Assembly (NCBI GenBank): GCA_017938315.1
Contig: JAGBBV010000030.1
Location: 186,001-250,000 of the forward strand
Direction: 5' to 3'
DNA: 64,000 nucleotides
Source of the DNA: Lachnospiraceae bacterium
GTDB taxonomy: Bacteria; Bacillota; Clostridia; Lachnospirales; Lachnospiraceae
The notes beneath the pieces are model-generated. The model did not search any database, was not told the DNA's origin, and saw only the letters and a list, made by a program, of their open reading frames with translations. Each line of letters begins with the position of its first letter. The stretch's first letter is position 1. Shown one piece after another: positions 1 to 8,911 of the stretch. The position numbers were made by a program, and so were the translations under genes.

Positions 1-1
1 A

Positions 2-1822
2 ATGAATGATACCATGTATCACAGAGGGCCTGATGACAGCGGAGAAGAGATTTTCCAGATGAAACATGGTTATAGACTTGGTTTGGCGCAGAGAAGATTG
101 TCAATTCTTGATTTGTCGGCGCTTGGTCATCAGCCCATGCATTCAGCGGACAAACGGATCAGTGTGGTATATAATGGGGAGATTTATAATTTCCAGGAAA
201 TAAAAAAGGAGCTTACAGACTACCCGTTCTTATCAAACTGTGATACGGAAGTGATTATTGCGGCGTATCTAAAGTGGGGAATTGAATGTGTGAACCGCTT
301 TAATGGCATGTTTGCCATCTGTCTTTATGATAGGGATACAGAAGAAGTTTTTTTAGTGAGGGACAGAATTGGCAAGAAGCCTCTATATTATGAAGTGCGG
401 GATGGCAATCTGGTATTTGCGTCCGAATTAAAGCCCCTTATGGTAAGGGAAGGTTTTTCTAAAAAAATAAGGACAGATGTACTTTCCAGATATTTGTTCC
501 AGCAATATATTAATGCACCTGATAGTGTTTTTGAAAATGTTTACAAGCTGGAGCCGGGAAGTATTCTGCGTTTTTGCTATGGTGAAGTCAAAATATGGAA
601 ATATTGGGACATTAAAGAAGTTTATCATAAGATGCAGGAAAATCCTGTGACAGATTATCAGCAGGCAAAGGATGAACTGAAGGCACTCTTAAATAAAGCC
701 GTGTCAGCACGTATGATTTCGGATGTTCCCCTTGGTGCATTTTTAAGTGGAGGGTATGACTCTTCTCTAATGACAGCTATTGCACAAGCTAATTCGCCGG
801 AGCCGGTAAAAACGTTTTCTATTGGCTTTCACGAAGAAAAATACAATGAAGCTTTATATGCAAAAGAAGTGGCCAAACATCTGGGAACTAATCATACAGA
901 GCTCTATATTGACGAAAAGCAGATGTTTGAGATGGTGGAGAGTATCCCAAAGTATTATGACGAACCTTTTGCAGATTCTTCGCAGATTCCCTCTATGCTG
1001 GTATCTAAACTGGCAAAACAGGATGTCACGGTAGTTCTTTCCGGGGATGGGGGAGATGAATTTTTCTGCGGTTATAACATTTATGAAAATGTATTACAGG
1101 CACAAAAATTAGATGTTTTAGGTGGTCTCACCCATACTGTTTGTAATCTTCCGGGACTAAAGCAGATGAAAGTGGAGAGTAAGCTTCCCTTTAAAGTGCG
1201 TGTGATTGCATCAAATCGGAATAAGGCGACAAAAACACAATTTGGAGCAAGTAATTATTTGGATTGTGCTCATAACATGATATTAGCAGAGGGAATGCCA
1301 TGTCATTATCCTATAGAAGAAGCCTATAAAGTAGAATCATGGCAGATTAGAAGAATGCTTCTAGATATGGATACCTATTTGCCCGGTGATATTTTGTGTA
1401 AGGTAGATAGAGCCTCTATGAAATATTCTTTGGAGGCCAGATGTCCCATTTTGGACAAAGATGTAATGGAATATTCATTCCGCATGGCACATGACTTGAA
1501 ATATAGTCATGGGGTGAAAAAACGTATTTTAAAAGATATCGCATATGACTATATTCCGAGAGAACTTCTTGATAGGCCGAAGGTTGGATTTAGCGTTCCT
1601 TTGGATAAATGGCTCCGAGGTCCTTTAAAAGAGAGCCTTCTTGATGCGACTAATCGAGAATACTTGAAAAAACAAGGGATTTTTGACGCAGATTTTGTAG
1701 CTGATATGGTAGAAAAATATATACTTGTGGGAGACGGTGGACCGGCTTCGGGAACCAATTACTCAAAGATTATATGGCCGTTGTTTACTTTCCAACAATG
1801 GTATCGCCTTTATTGTGAATAA
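2..1822 (+). CDS. asnB: Asparagine synthase-like glutamine amidotransferase, 5' end cut by window
   Basis: Class II glutamine amidotransferase fused to an ATP-dependent synthetase domain. Family members amidate aspartate; those in glycan loci are thought to amidate uronic acids or other carboxylated sugars. The visible 606 residues start inside the N-terminal nucleophile domain (HRGPDD at 7-12, NGEIYNF at 58-64). The PP-loop SGGYDS is at 249-254 and the synthetase domain runs to the C-terminus. The nucleophile Cys2 and about 20 residues lie before base 1, judging from the complete paralogue at 2967. The in-frame ATG at base 2 is internal and not the real start. A GT4 follows 14 bases downstream in the same direction. 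The substrate in this locus is unknown. Confidence 0.93.
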   Translation: MNDTMYHRGPDDSGEEIFQMKHGYRLGLAQRRLSILDLSALGHQPMHSADKRISVVYNGEIYNFQEIKKELTDYPFLSNCDTEVIIAAYLKWGIECVNRFNGMFAICLYDRDTEEVFLVRDRIGKKPLYYEVRDGNLVFASELKPLMVREGFSKKIRTDVLSRYLFQQYINAPDSVFENVYKLEPGSILRFCYGEVKIWKYWDIKEVYHKMQENPVTDYQQAKDELKALLNKAVSARMISDVPLGAFLSGGYDSSLMTAIAQANSPEPVKTFSIGFHEEKYNEALYAKEVAKHLGTNHTELYIDEKQMFEMVESIPKYYDEPFADSSQIPSMLVSKLAKQDVTVVLSGDGGDEFFCGYNIYENVLQAQKLDVLGGLTHTVCNLPGLKQMKVESKLPFKVRVIASNRNKATKTQFGASNYLDCAHNMILAEGMPCHYPIEEAYKVESWQIRRMLLDMDTYLPGDILCKVDRASMKYSLEARCPILDKDVMEYSFRMAHDLKYSHGVKKRILKDIAYDYIPRELLDRPKVGFSVPLDKWLRGPLKESLLDATNREYLKKQGIFDADFVADMVEKYILVGDGGPASGTNYSKIIWPLFTFQQWYRLYCE

Positions 1823-1836
1823 ACAGGGAGAAAAGA

Positions 1837-2931
1837 ATGCGTATAGCCTTAATGATTGCGTCGCTGACGAAAGGAGGCGCAGAACGCGTTATGGTCAATC
1901 TGGCGGATTATTTTGCCGATTATGGCCATGAAGTAATACTGGTAACGCAGTATATCAAAGAGAATGAATATCCGTTAAATCAAAAAGTGAAACGTATTAT
2001 TTGTGAACTGTCAGAGGAAGAACTGACAGAGAGCCGCATTACTAATTTTATAAGACGTTTTTCTAAATTGAGAAACATCTGGAAAGCAAATAAACCGGAC
2101 GTGATTCTTTCATTTATCGGTAAAAATAACATTATGACCATCTTAACATCACGTTTTTTGGATATTCCGGTGGCTGTTTCCGTAAGGGCGGAGCCGGGAG
2201 AGGAATATCCGGGAATGTTTATGCGCCTGCTTGCGCGCAACTTGTTTAAGATGGCAGATAAGGTCATTCTACAGACAAAACAATGCTTTGACTTCTTTCC
2301 GGAAGCAGTGCGCAGAAAAGCGGTGATACTGAAAAACCCTGTGAGCGAGCATTTCTTTAGGGAAAGATTCACCGGAGAACGTGATAAAGTCATTGTTGCA
2401 GTGGGAAGAGTGGATGAAAATAAAAACCATGAAATGCTAATTAAGGCATTTGCCGGTATTGCGGATGAGTTTCCGGATTATAAAGTGGTGATATACGGAG
2501 AAGGCGACTGCCGCAGCAAATTACTTGATTTAGTGCAGGAATTAGGACTTTCCGGACGTATTCTACTTCCGGGAAGCATTGAGAATGTTTCTGAGGCGAT
2601 ATACAAAACACGTGTTTTTGTATTGACCTCAAATTCAGAAGGAAGCCCCAATACGTTAATCGAAGCCATGGCCATGGGGCTTACAGTAATATCCACAGAC
2701 TGTCCTTGCGGTGGTCCGGCAGAATTAATTCTAGATAATATAAATGGGATTTTGACCCCGGTAGGTGATGTGGAGAAGTTGCAAGTAAACTTGCAAAAAG
2801 TTTTAAATGACTTGCAATTTGCGGATAATCTGGGAGAAAAAGCAAAAGAAACGAGTGATATTTTTAGGCGGGATAAGGTTTGTAAGGAATGGGAGAGTGT
2901 ATTGTCAGAGATTTCCCGAAAACGTGAATAA
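1837..2931 (+). CDS. GT4 family glycosyltransferase
   Basis: A 364-residue GT-B retaining glycosyltransferase of the GT4 type, predicted to be cytoplasmic or peripheral at the membrane and to transfer a sugar to a lipid-linked acceptor. The N-terminal Rossmann domain opens with a short hydrophobic strand and the glycine-rich GGAERV loop (13-18). The C-terminal domain carries the EGSPNTLIE donor-binding E-x7-E motif at 268-276, followed by a glycine-rich CGGPAEL segment. The length is normal for the family. It sits between two asparagine-synthase-like genes with short gaps and is presumably co-transcribed with them. Donor and linkage cannot be read from sequence. Confidence 0.92.
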   Translation: MRIALMIASLTKGGAERVMVNLADYFADYGHEVILVTQYIKENEYPLNQKVKRIICELSEEELTESRITNFIRRFSKLRNIWKANKPDVILSFIGKNNIMTILTSRFLDIPVAVSVRAEPGEEYPGMFMRLLARNLFKMADKVILQTKQCFDFFPEAVRRKAVILKNPVSEHFFRERFTGERDKVIVAVGRVDENKNHEMLIKAFAGIADEFPDYKVVIYGEGDCRSKLLDLVQELGLSGRILLPGSIENVSEAIYKTRVFVLTSNSEGSPNTLIEAMAMGLTVISTDCPCGGPAELILDNINGILTPVGDVEKLQVNLQKVLNDLQFADNLGEKAKETSDIFRRDKVCKEWESVLSEISRKRE

Positions 2932-2966
2932 ATCAATATATTCAGCCTTTGTAGGAGAAAGAAAAC

Positions 2967-4865
2967 ATGTGTGGCATAGCGGGATTTTGCAACCTGAAAT
3001 GTGATAAAAAAAGTAATATTGAAAAAATGAAGGACAGAATGTTCCACAGAGGACCGGATGCGGGAGGAAGTTTCTTTTCTGAAGATGGAAATGTAACCTT
3101 CGGACACCGGAGACTTTCTATTATTGACTTGTCTGATAATGGTGCCCAGCCCATGGTTTCCGCAAGTGGACGTTACGTGATTGCATTTAACGGAGAAATT
3201 TATAATTATAAAAAAATAGCAAACAGACTAATGGAAGAAAACTATGTGAAGGCTTTCCGCAGCTCTTCCGATACGGAAGTCTTGTTAGAAGCGGTGGAAG
3301 CGTACGGCGTAAAAGAGGCGATTTCCTTATGTAAAGGCATGTTTGCAATAGCGCTCTACGACCAAAAAGAACAGGTGTTATATTTAAGCCGCGATAGAGT
3401 GGGAGAAAAACCCCTTTACTACGGACAGGTAAAGGAGGGCTTTGTATTTGCTTCGGATATAGGTTCTATTTCCGTACTGGACGGATTTGACAACGGAATC
3501 AATACCAAAGTGCTTGACATCTACTTTACTCACGGGTATATTCCCGCGCCTTACTCGATTTATGAAAATATCTATAAATTAGAGCCGGGAACGATAACAA
3601 AAATTAAATTACCATTTAATAATTTGAGTGAAATTCAGACAGAAACCTACTGGTCTATGAAAGAGACTGCAAGGAAAGGGCAGGAAAATTTGTTCACCGG
3701 TTCTTATGAGGAAGCGGTAGATGAGTTAGAGCGTCTTTTAAAGGAGTCCATTTCTGAGCAAATGGTGGCCGATGTCCCCGTCGGGGCATTTCTTTCTGCG
3801 GGAATTGACAGCAGCACGGTGGTGGCTTTGATGCAGTCCCTAAATCAGGGAAAGGTAAAGAGCTTTACCATCGGAATGGATGAAAAAGATTATAATGAGG
3901 CAGTTTATGCCAAGGAAATAGCAAACCACTTAGGGACACAACATACGGAATTATACATTACGGAAGAAGATGCCAGAGCTGTCATTCCGAAACTGGCAGG
4001 CATGTTTGGCGAGCCCTTTGCAGATTCCTCCCAGATACCTACTTACCTTGTCAGCAAGATGACAAGAGAATATGTGACAGTTTCCTTAAGCGGAGATGGA
4101 GGAGACGAACTATTCTGTGGATATAATTCCTATGAATCAGTTGTGAATCTATGGAACAGAATGAAAAAGGTGCCTTATTTTGTGAGAAAGTCCTGTGGGG
4201 AAATTGCCCTTCACAGTCCCCTTGCAAATAACCGCTTAAATCAAATCAGAGCGAAACTGCTGACGGCAAAAGGACCTTCTGATTTGTATATTACTTCTTT
4301 TGAGACAGATCCCCTTACTCCTAAAATTAGTTTGGATAACAGCCTATGCAGCTATAAATACAGTGAATATGATCCGCATTTTTTACAGGAAGCAAATCAT
4401 AACCTCATGCTCATGGATATGCTCATGTATCATCCGGATGATATTTTAGTAAAGGTGGACAGAACGGCAATGTCTGTTTCTTTGGAAACCAGAGTGCCTA
4501 TGCTTGATAAGGACGTAATAGAATTTGCGTGGAGCCTTCCTATCCAATATAAACGGGATGGGGCAGTAGGGAAAAAAGTTCTCCGCGATGTGCTTTACCG
4601 TTATGTTCCCAAAGAGATGATGGAACGTCCTAAGAAAGGCTTTTCTATCCCCATTGAGAAATGGCTGATGCAGCCTGAGCTTAGAGGCTGGGCAGAAAGC
4701 CTGATTGATAGGGATACACTGATAAGGCAGGGTATTTTAAATCCTGATGTTGTCTGGAAAATATGGACAGATTTTACCAACAAAGGAGAATGGAGAATCC
4801 AGATTTGGTATATTTTGATGTTCCAAAGCTGGATGCTTTCAGAAAGAACCGGAGGCTACCTATGA
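2967..4865 (+). CDS. asnB: Asparagine synthase-like glutamine amidotransferase (second copy)
   Basis: A complete 632-residue paralogue of the first gene. It begins MCGIAGF, so the nucleophile Cys2 is present after Met removal. HRGPD is at 28-32, NGEIYN at 75-80 and the ATP-binding PP-loop reads SAGIDS at 277-282, with Ala in place of the usual first Gly. The N-terminal domain releases ammonia from glutamine; the C-terminal domain activates a carboxylate with ATP. Its place among glycosyltransferases suggests a sugar or glycan carboxylate, but free asparagine synthesis cannot be excluded. The TGA stop overlaps the ATG of the next gene (ATGA), which indicates translational coupling to the fucosyltransferase. 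Confidence 0.94.
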   Translation: MCGIAGFCNLKCDKKSNIEKMKDRMFHRGPDAGGSFFSEDGNVTFGHRRLSIIDLSDNGAQPMVSASGRYVIAFNGEIYNYKKIANRLMEENYVKAFRSSSDTEVLLEAVEAYGVKEAISLCKGMFAIALYDQKEQVLYLSRDRVGEKPLYYGQVKEGFVFASDIGSISVLDGFDNGINTKVLDIYFTHGYIPAPYSIYENIYKLEPGTITKIKLPFNNLSEIQTETYWSMKETARKGQENLFTGSYEEAVDELERLLKESISEQMVADVPVGAFLSAGIDSSTVVALMQSLNQGKVKSFTIGMDEKDYNEAVYAKEIANHLGTQHTELYITEEDARAVIPKLAGMFGEPFADSSQIPTYLVSKMTREYVTVSLSGDGGDELFCGYNSYESVVNLWNRMKKVPYFVRKSCGEIALHSPLANNRLNQIRAKLLTAKGPSDLYITSFETDPLTPKISLDNSLCSYKYSEYDPHFLQEANHNLMLMDMLMYHPDDILVKVDRTAMSVSLETRVPMLDKDVIEFAWSLPIQYKRDGAVGKKVLRDVLYRYVPKEMMERPKKGFSIPIEKWLMQPELRGWAESLIDRDTLIRQGILNPDVVWKIWTDFTNKGEWRIQIWYILMFQSWMLSERTGGYL

Positions 4866-5830
4866 ATATAATCAGAATGTCCGGCGGACTTGGAAACCAG
4901 ATGTTTCAGTATGCGCTGTATATGAAACTGCGTTCCATGGGAAAAGAAGTGAAGTTTGATGATATTAATGAATACAGGCATGATAATGCAAGACCTATCA
5001 TGCTTTCTGTATTTGGTATTGACATACCAAGGGCATCCTGGGATGAAATTAATAAGTTTATTGATGGTTCCATGGATTTTACCAAGCGGCTTAGGAGAGG
5101 GTTGTTTGGGAGAAAAATTATAGAGTATGTGGAGGAAGGCTTCTATGATCCCAAAGTACTTTCCTTTGACGATATGTACTTAAGGGGCGGCTTTCAAAGC
5201 GATAAATACTTTGCGGGAATAGAGGAAGAAATAAGAAATGCCTACCGCTTTCCTAATCTGGAAACCATGCATCTTCCTGATAAACTATATCAGGTTACAA
5301 GTGAGTGCATGGAGCAGATCGAAAATACCATGTCAGTAAGCATCCACATGCGAAGAAGTGACTCACGGGAAGACGAGGAACTTTATGAAGGTATTTGTAC
5401 GGAAAAGTATTATGAAGGTGCTGTGCAATTCATTCAGGAAAGATACCCGGAAGCGGTTTTTTATATCTTCAGTAATGAGCCCAAGTGGGTGAAAAGCTGG
5501 GTTGATAATCTGATACAAAGCCAAATAAAGGAAGATATGGAGCCGTGGGAAATTCAGGCACTGCAGCAAAGATTTGTGATGGTGGAAGCAAACACGGAGT
5601 ATACCGGCTATCTGGATATGCAGCTTATGACCAAATGCAAACATAACATTATTTCCAATTCTACCTTCAGCTGGTGGGGGGCATGGCTTAATGAGAATCA
5701 AGATAAAATAGTGATTGCACCTGATAAGTGGAAAAACAATGTGGAAAGCGATGATATTTACACAGCAGGCATGGTGCTGATTAATGAGAAGGGCCGTGTG
5801 AACCGCACTGTAAAAAAGGACGAAAAATGA
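4862..5830 (+). CDS. GT11 alpha-1,2-fucosyltransferase family protein
   Basis: GT11 enzymes transfer fucose from GDP-fucose, typically alpha-1,2 onto galactose. The protein begins with the family signature GGLGNQMFQYA at residues 8-18, and NSTFSWWGAWL lies near the C-terminus. The donor-binding HxRRGDY block is altered to HMRRSDS: H, both R and D remain, G and Y are lost. The start at 4862 was chosen because it overlaps the upstream stop as ATGA and puts the family signature at the N-terminus; a longer frame from 4763 would run deep into the upstream gene. Length is 322 residues, normal for GT11. The stop overlaps the next gene, a closely related GT11, so the pair is a tandem duplication. Confidence 0.9.
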   Translation: MNIIRMSGGLGNQMFQYALYMKLRSMGKEVKFDDINEYRHDNARPIMLSVFGIDIPRASWDEINKFIDGSMDFTKRLRRGLFGRKIIEYVEEGFYDPKVLSFDDMYLRGGFQSDKYFAGIEEEIRNAYRFPNLETMHLPDKLYQVTSECMEQIENTMSVSIHMRRSDSREDEELYEGICTEKYYEGAVQFIQERYPEAVFYIFSNEPKWVKSWVDNLIQSQIKEDMEPWEIQALQQRFVMVEANTEYTGYLDMQLMTKCKHNIISNSTFSWWGAWLNENQDKIVIAPDKWKNNVESDDIYTAGMVLINEKGRVNRTVKKDEK

Positions 5831-6750
5831 TTATAATCAGAATGACCGGCGGGCTGGGCAATCAGATGTTCCAGTATGCCTTATACTTAAAACTGAAATC
5901 CATGGGAAGAGATGTGAAATTTGATGATAAGACAGAGTATGAATTATCGAATGCACGTCCCATTATGCTTTGGACATTTGGGATTGATTATCCCAAAGCA
6001 AGTAAGGAAGAAATCAATCAAATGACGGATGGTTTCCTGTATTTATCCCATAGAATCAGAAGAAAAATTTTCGGAAGAAAATCCTTGGAATATCAGGAAA
6101 ACAGTTGCAATTATGACGGGCAGATACTAAAAAAGAAACAGGCATATTTAACAGGATATTTCCAGAGTGAAAAATATTTTAAAGAGATAGAAGAAGATGT
6201 ACGCAAGGCATTTACCTTTCAACCGTGTATTTTTGAAAACATAGATGCAGGCTTAAAGAAAAAAATAGATGCCTATAAAAAGGAAATTGAAGAGAGCTTA
6301 TCTGTCAGCATTCATATCCGAAGAGGGGACTATCTGGAAAACAGTGAAGTCTATGGAGGAAATTGCACGGCAGAATATTATGAAAAAGCAATTCACATCA
6401 TAAAAGACAAATTTCCGCAAACAGTCTTTTTTGTGTTCAGCAATGACGATGCATGGGCACAAGAGTGGTGCAAAGAACAGGAAAAAGTGCAAGGCTTGCG
6501 CTTTGTGCCGGTAACGGATACACCGGAAGAATTAGGATATCTGGACATGTATCTGATGAGTAAATGTAAGCATCATATTATTGCCAATTCCAGCTTTAGC
6601 TGGTGGGGCGCATGGCTTAATGCAAGCCCGGATAAGATGGTACTAGCACCGGCAAGATGGTTTAATAATCAGACATGCTATGATATTTATACGAAAGAAA
6701 TGAAGAAAATTTCTCCTGAAGGGATAATAGTGGAAGATGACACAAAGTGA
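5827..6750 (+). CDS. GT11 alpha-1,2-fucosyltransferase family protein (tandem copy)
   Basis: A 307-residue GT11 protein similar throughout to the preceding gene. GGLGNQMFQYA is at residues 8-18, an intact HIRRGDY at 163-169 (GDP-fucose binding in the family) and NSSFSWWGAWL at 254-264. It is predicted to add alpha-1,2-linked fucose to a galactose-type acceptor in the growing oligosaccharide on the cytoplasmic side. It is coupled to its upstream twin by a 4-base ATGA overlap and overlaps the next gene by 14 bases. With its standard motif this copy looks like the canonical enzyme, while the upstream twin may have diverged in specificity. Confidence 0.93.
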   Translation: MIIIRMTGGLGNQMFQYALYLKLKSMGRDVKFDDKTEYELSNARPIMLWTFGIDYPKASKEEINQMTDGFLYLSHRIRRKIFGRKSLEYQENSCNYDGQILKKKQAYLTGYFQSEKYFKEIEEDVRKAFTFQPCIFENIDAGLKKKIDAYKKEIEESLSVSIHIRRGDYLENSEVYGGNCTAEYYEKAIHIIKDKFPQTVFFVFSNDDAWAQEWCKEQEKVQGLRFVPVTDTPEELGYLDMYLMSKCKHHIIANSSFSWWGAWLNASPDKMVLAPARWFNNQTCYDIYTKEMKKISPEGIIVEDDTK

Positions 6751-7744
6751 AAAATTGATTTCCGTAATTGTAACTGCATATAACATCGAAGACTATCTTC
6801 CAAAATGCATGGATAGTTTGCTTGCGCAAACCTATTCCAACATGGAAATTATTGTGGTGGATGATGGTTCTGTGGATGGAACCGGTAAAATTTGCGACGA
6901 ATATGCGTCAAAAAATGAAAAAACAAGGGTTATCCATAAAGAAAATGGTGGTCCCTCTTCAGCCAGAAATGCAGGGTTAAAGATAGCAAATGGAGAATAT
7001 ATCGGATATGTGGACGGGGATGATTGGATAGAACCTGATATGTATCAGGATATGTTGAAGGCCTGCGAAGATACAGGCGCACAGATTGCAATCTGCACAT
7101 ACAAAGAAGTGGGAGAAGGCAGTAAAGAAGTTCATCCTACGGGAAATGTCATTGAACTGTCCAGGGATGAAGCAATGGACTTTTATATTAGTGGGCATCC
7201 CCAGTACCATATTTACCATTCTGTTTGGAGCAAACTGTTTCGGAGAGAAGTGATTAAGGACATTGCCTTTCAGGAAGGTCGTAAATCGGAAGATATCATG
7301 TACACCACATGGGCGCTCACCAAAGCCTCCAAGTGTGTATTTTTAGACACGGCGTACTATAATTACAGAATGGACCGTGAAGACAGCATTATGCATACAA
7401 AGATAGGAGAGAGAAGATTCCGCGACGAAATTCCTTTTTGGAAGGAACAGATGGGATACTTGGAAGGAATTGGAATGCACGAACTTGTAGGGAAAGCTTC
7501 CTACGAGTTTTATAAGCGTATGCTGTATTATTATATTGATTTCAGGCAAACAGGCATGAAAAAACAGGCCGTAGAGCTGGCGGGTCTGTTAAAATCAGAA
7601 AGAACAAAAATTAATAAAATTTATGAAAAACCATTTGTGAAAACCGGTGATAAGGTGCGCATGAAAGTATTCTTATTTAGTCCCGGATTGTATTATCTGA
7701 TTGTAAGGCTGTATGATCAAGTGATTATACCGCTACGACAATAG
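6737..7744 (+). CDS. GT2 family glycosyltransferase
   Basis: A 335-residue GT-A inverting glycosyltransferase. The N-terminal nucleotide-binding strand ISVIVTAYN is followed by VDDGS (41-45) and GGPSSARNAG (71-80); the metal/nucleotide-binding DGDD is at 93-96. The C-terminal third has amphipathic and hydrophobic stretches, suggesting membrane association. It is the last gene of the first operon, overlapping the upstream GT11 by 14 bases, and is followed by a strong hairpin terminator. Donor sugar unknown. Confidence 0.92.
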   Translation: MTQSEKLISVIVTAYNIEDYLPKCMDSLLAQTYSNMEIIVVDDGSVDGTGKICDEYASKNEKTRVIHKENGGPSSARNAGLKIANGEYIGYVDGDDWIEPDMYQDMLKACEDTGAQIAICTYKEVGEGSKEVHPTGNVIELSRDEAMDFYISGHPQYHIYHSVWSKLFRREVIKDIAFQEGRKSEDIMYTTWALTKASKCVFLDTAYYNYRMDREDSIMHTKIGERRFRDEIPFWKEQMGYLEGIGMHELVGKASYEFYKRMLYYYIDFRQTGMKKQAVELAGLLKSERTKINKIYEKPFVKTGDKVRMKVFLFSPGLYYLIVRLYDQVIIPLRQ

Positions 7745-7775
7745 GTGGACACCAAGATACTAGTTACTATAAATG

Positions 7776-7811
7776 AAAAGAGAAATTGGAATGTGTCCAA
7801 TTTCTCTTTTT
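7776..7811. terminator. Bidirectional intrinsic terminator between convergent genes
   Basis: A perfect 15-bp stem (7776-7790 with 7796-7810) around a 5-base loop, starting in an A-run and ending in a T-run, so it reads as a Rho-independent terminator on both strands. It lies between the + operon ending at 7744 and the - gene ending at 7819. Confidence 0.93.
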
Positions 7812-7818
7812 GTTGCTA

Positions 7819-8880
7819 TTATTTGTAAAGATTTTCATAATCGTAATTCATATAAAATGCTTTTTCCTCATTCAATTTCTTCAAATAGTTTTCTTTGGTT
7901 ATGCGACCGATATCTTTAGAAATCCAATTTAAAATCATGGAATTGACTTCCGCACTATGATGACAGGGATCAGTGTAATAATCGGTGTTACAGATTACAT
8001 CGTATTGATCAAAAAAACCATATAGTTTTACGTTAGGACATTCCAATAATAATTCTGTACATAACTGTTCGGCAGAATATTGTTGTTCCATAATGCCTTC
8101 TAACTTAAGGGCATCAAAGTGGCAGATGCTGAAAGGAGTATAATATATATAAAATGTAACATCAGGATGTTGGTTAATTACACGGATGAAGTTTTCGTTA
8201 ATGGTTTGTTTTACTCTGGCTTCTTCTTCAGGACCAAATATAGCAGAATCATTTTTTACAATTTTATCTCTTTCATACGCTGCCATAATATTTTCAAGTC
8301 CGCTGGGACGTACCCAGGATGAATATTCATCCATGGAAGTGGTGGGTGTTTCGGACAGCGTCATGGGAATACAAGGTAGTACTCCGTGGTAAAAAATTGA
8401 TTTGTTAAACAAGTAAGCGGCATCGTTAAAAAAGTTGTTATCATATAAATAAGTGGGATAATCGGAGTAAGCCTGGTAATCATAATTTCTTAGCAAACCA
8501 TTATAATCTAAAACCCATAATATTGTATGGATGGAATCATTCCGGTTTAATGAACGCTCCAAATGCTGAGAGATTTCCTGGTATCCAGCGCCGGAAAAAC
8601 AAGACTTTATAGAATTTGTCCCAAACAAAGCATCCATTTCACTAGTCTTAAAATTTTGTGACATAGATGTTCCTGCAATAATTGCGTCATAGTCAAAATG
8701 CCTTGCAACTCCATCGTTAATATACCGTTCTTCATAAAGCCTATATGACAGAAAAGAAAGTGGCTTATGATAATGAAAATATGGATCAACTATAATCATG
8801 ATAAGTGCAACCAAACCTAAAAGTGATGCCAATGTTATCATGCATTTAATAAACCATTTTTTTGCAGTTTGCTCTTTCAA
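7819..8880 (-). CDS. SGNH-like membrane-anchored partner of MBOAT acyltransferase
   Basis: A single-pass membrane protein of 353 residues: a TM segment at about 9-31, then an extracytoplasmic domain beginning with DPYFHYH. A GTSMS block at 70-74 resembles the SGNH/GDSL block I serine, and a DxxH motif (TDPCH) near the C-terminus would supply Asp/His. Such proteins pair with MBOATs to O-acylate exported glycans. I chose the TTG at 8880 as start, because GAGGTG precedes it by 8 bases and the length then matches the paralogue at 45404 (348 aa); the ATG at 8985 would overlap the upstream gene by 74 bases. It follows the MBOAT gene by 31 bases in the same direction. Confidence 0.75.
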   Translation of the reverse strand: MKEQTAKKWFIKCMITLASLLGLVALIMIIVDPYFHYHKPLSFLSYRLYEERYINDGVARHFDYDAIIAGTSMSQNFKTSEMDALFGTNSIKSCFSGAGYQEISQHLERSLNRNDSIHTILWVLDYNGLLRNYDYQAYSDYPTYLYDNNFFNDAAYLFNKSIFYHGVLPCIPMTLSETPTTSMDEYSSWVRPSGLENIMAAYERDKIVKNDSAIFGPEEEARVKQTINENFIRVINQHPDVTFYIYYTPFSICHFDALKLEGIMEQQYSAEQLCTELLLECPNVKLYGFFDQYDVICNTDYYTDPCHHSAEVNSMILNWISKDIGRITKENYLKKLNEEKAFYMNYDYENLYK

Positions 8881-8911
8881 TTTAGTTATCACCTCGTTTT
8901 GTAAATCTGAT

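Noticed and set aside
1980..2393. Minus-strand 137-residue open frame
   Set aside because: Lies wholly inside the well-supported GT4 gene at 1837 and reads as low-information shadow sequence.
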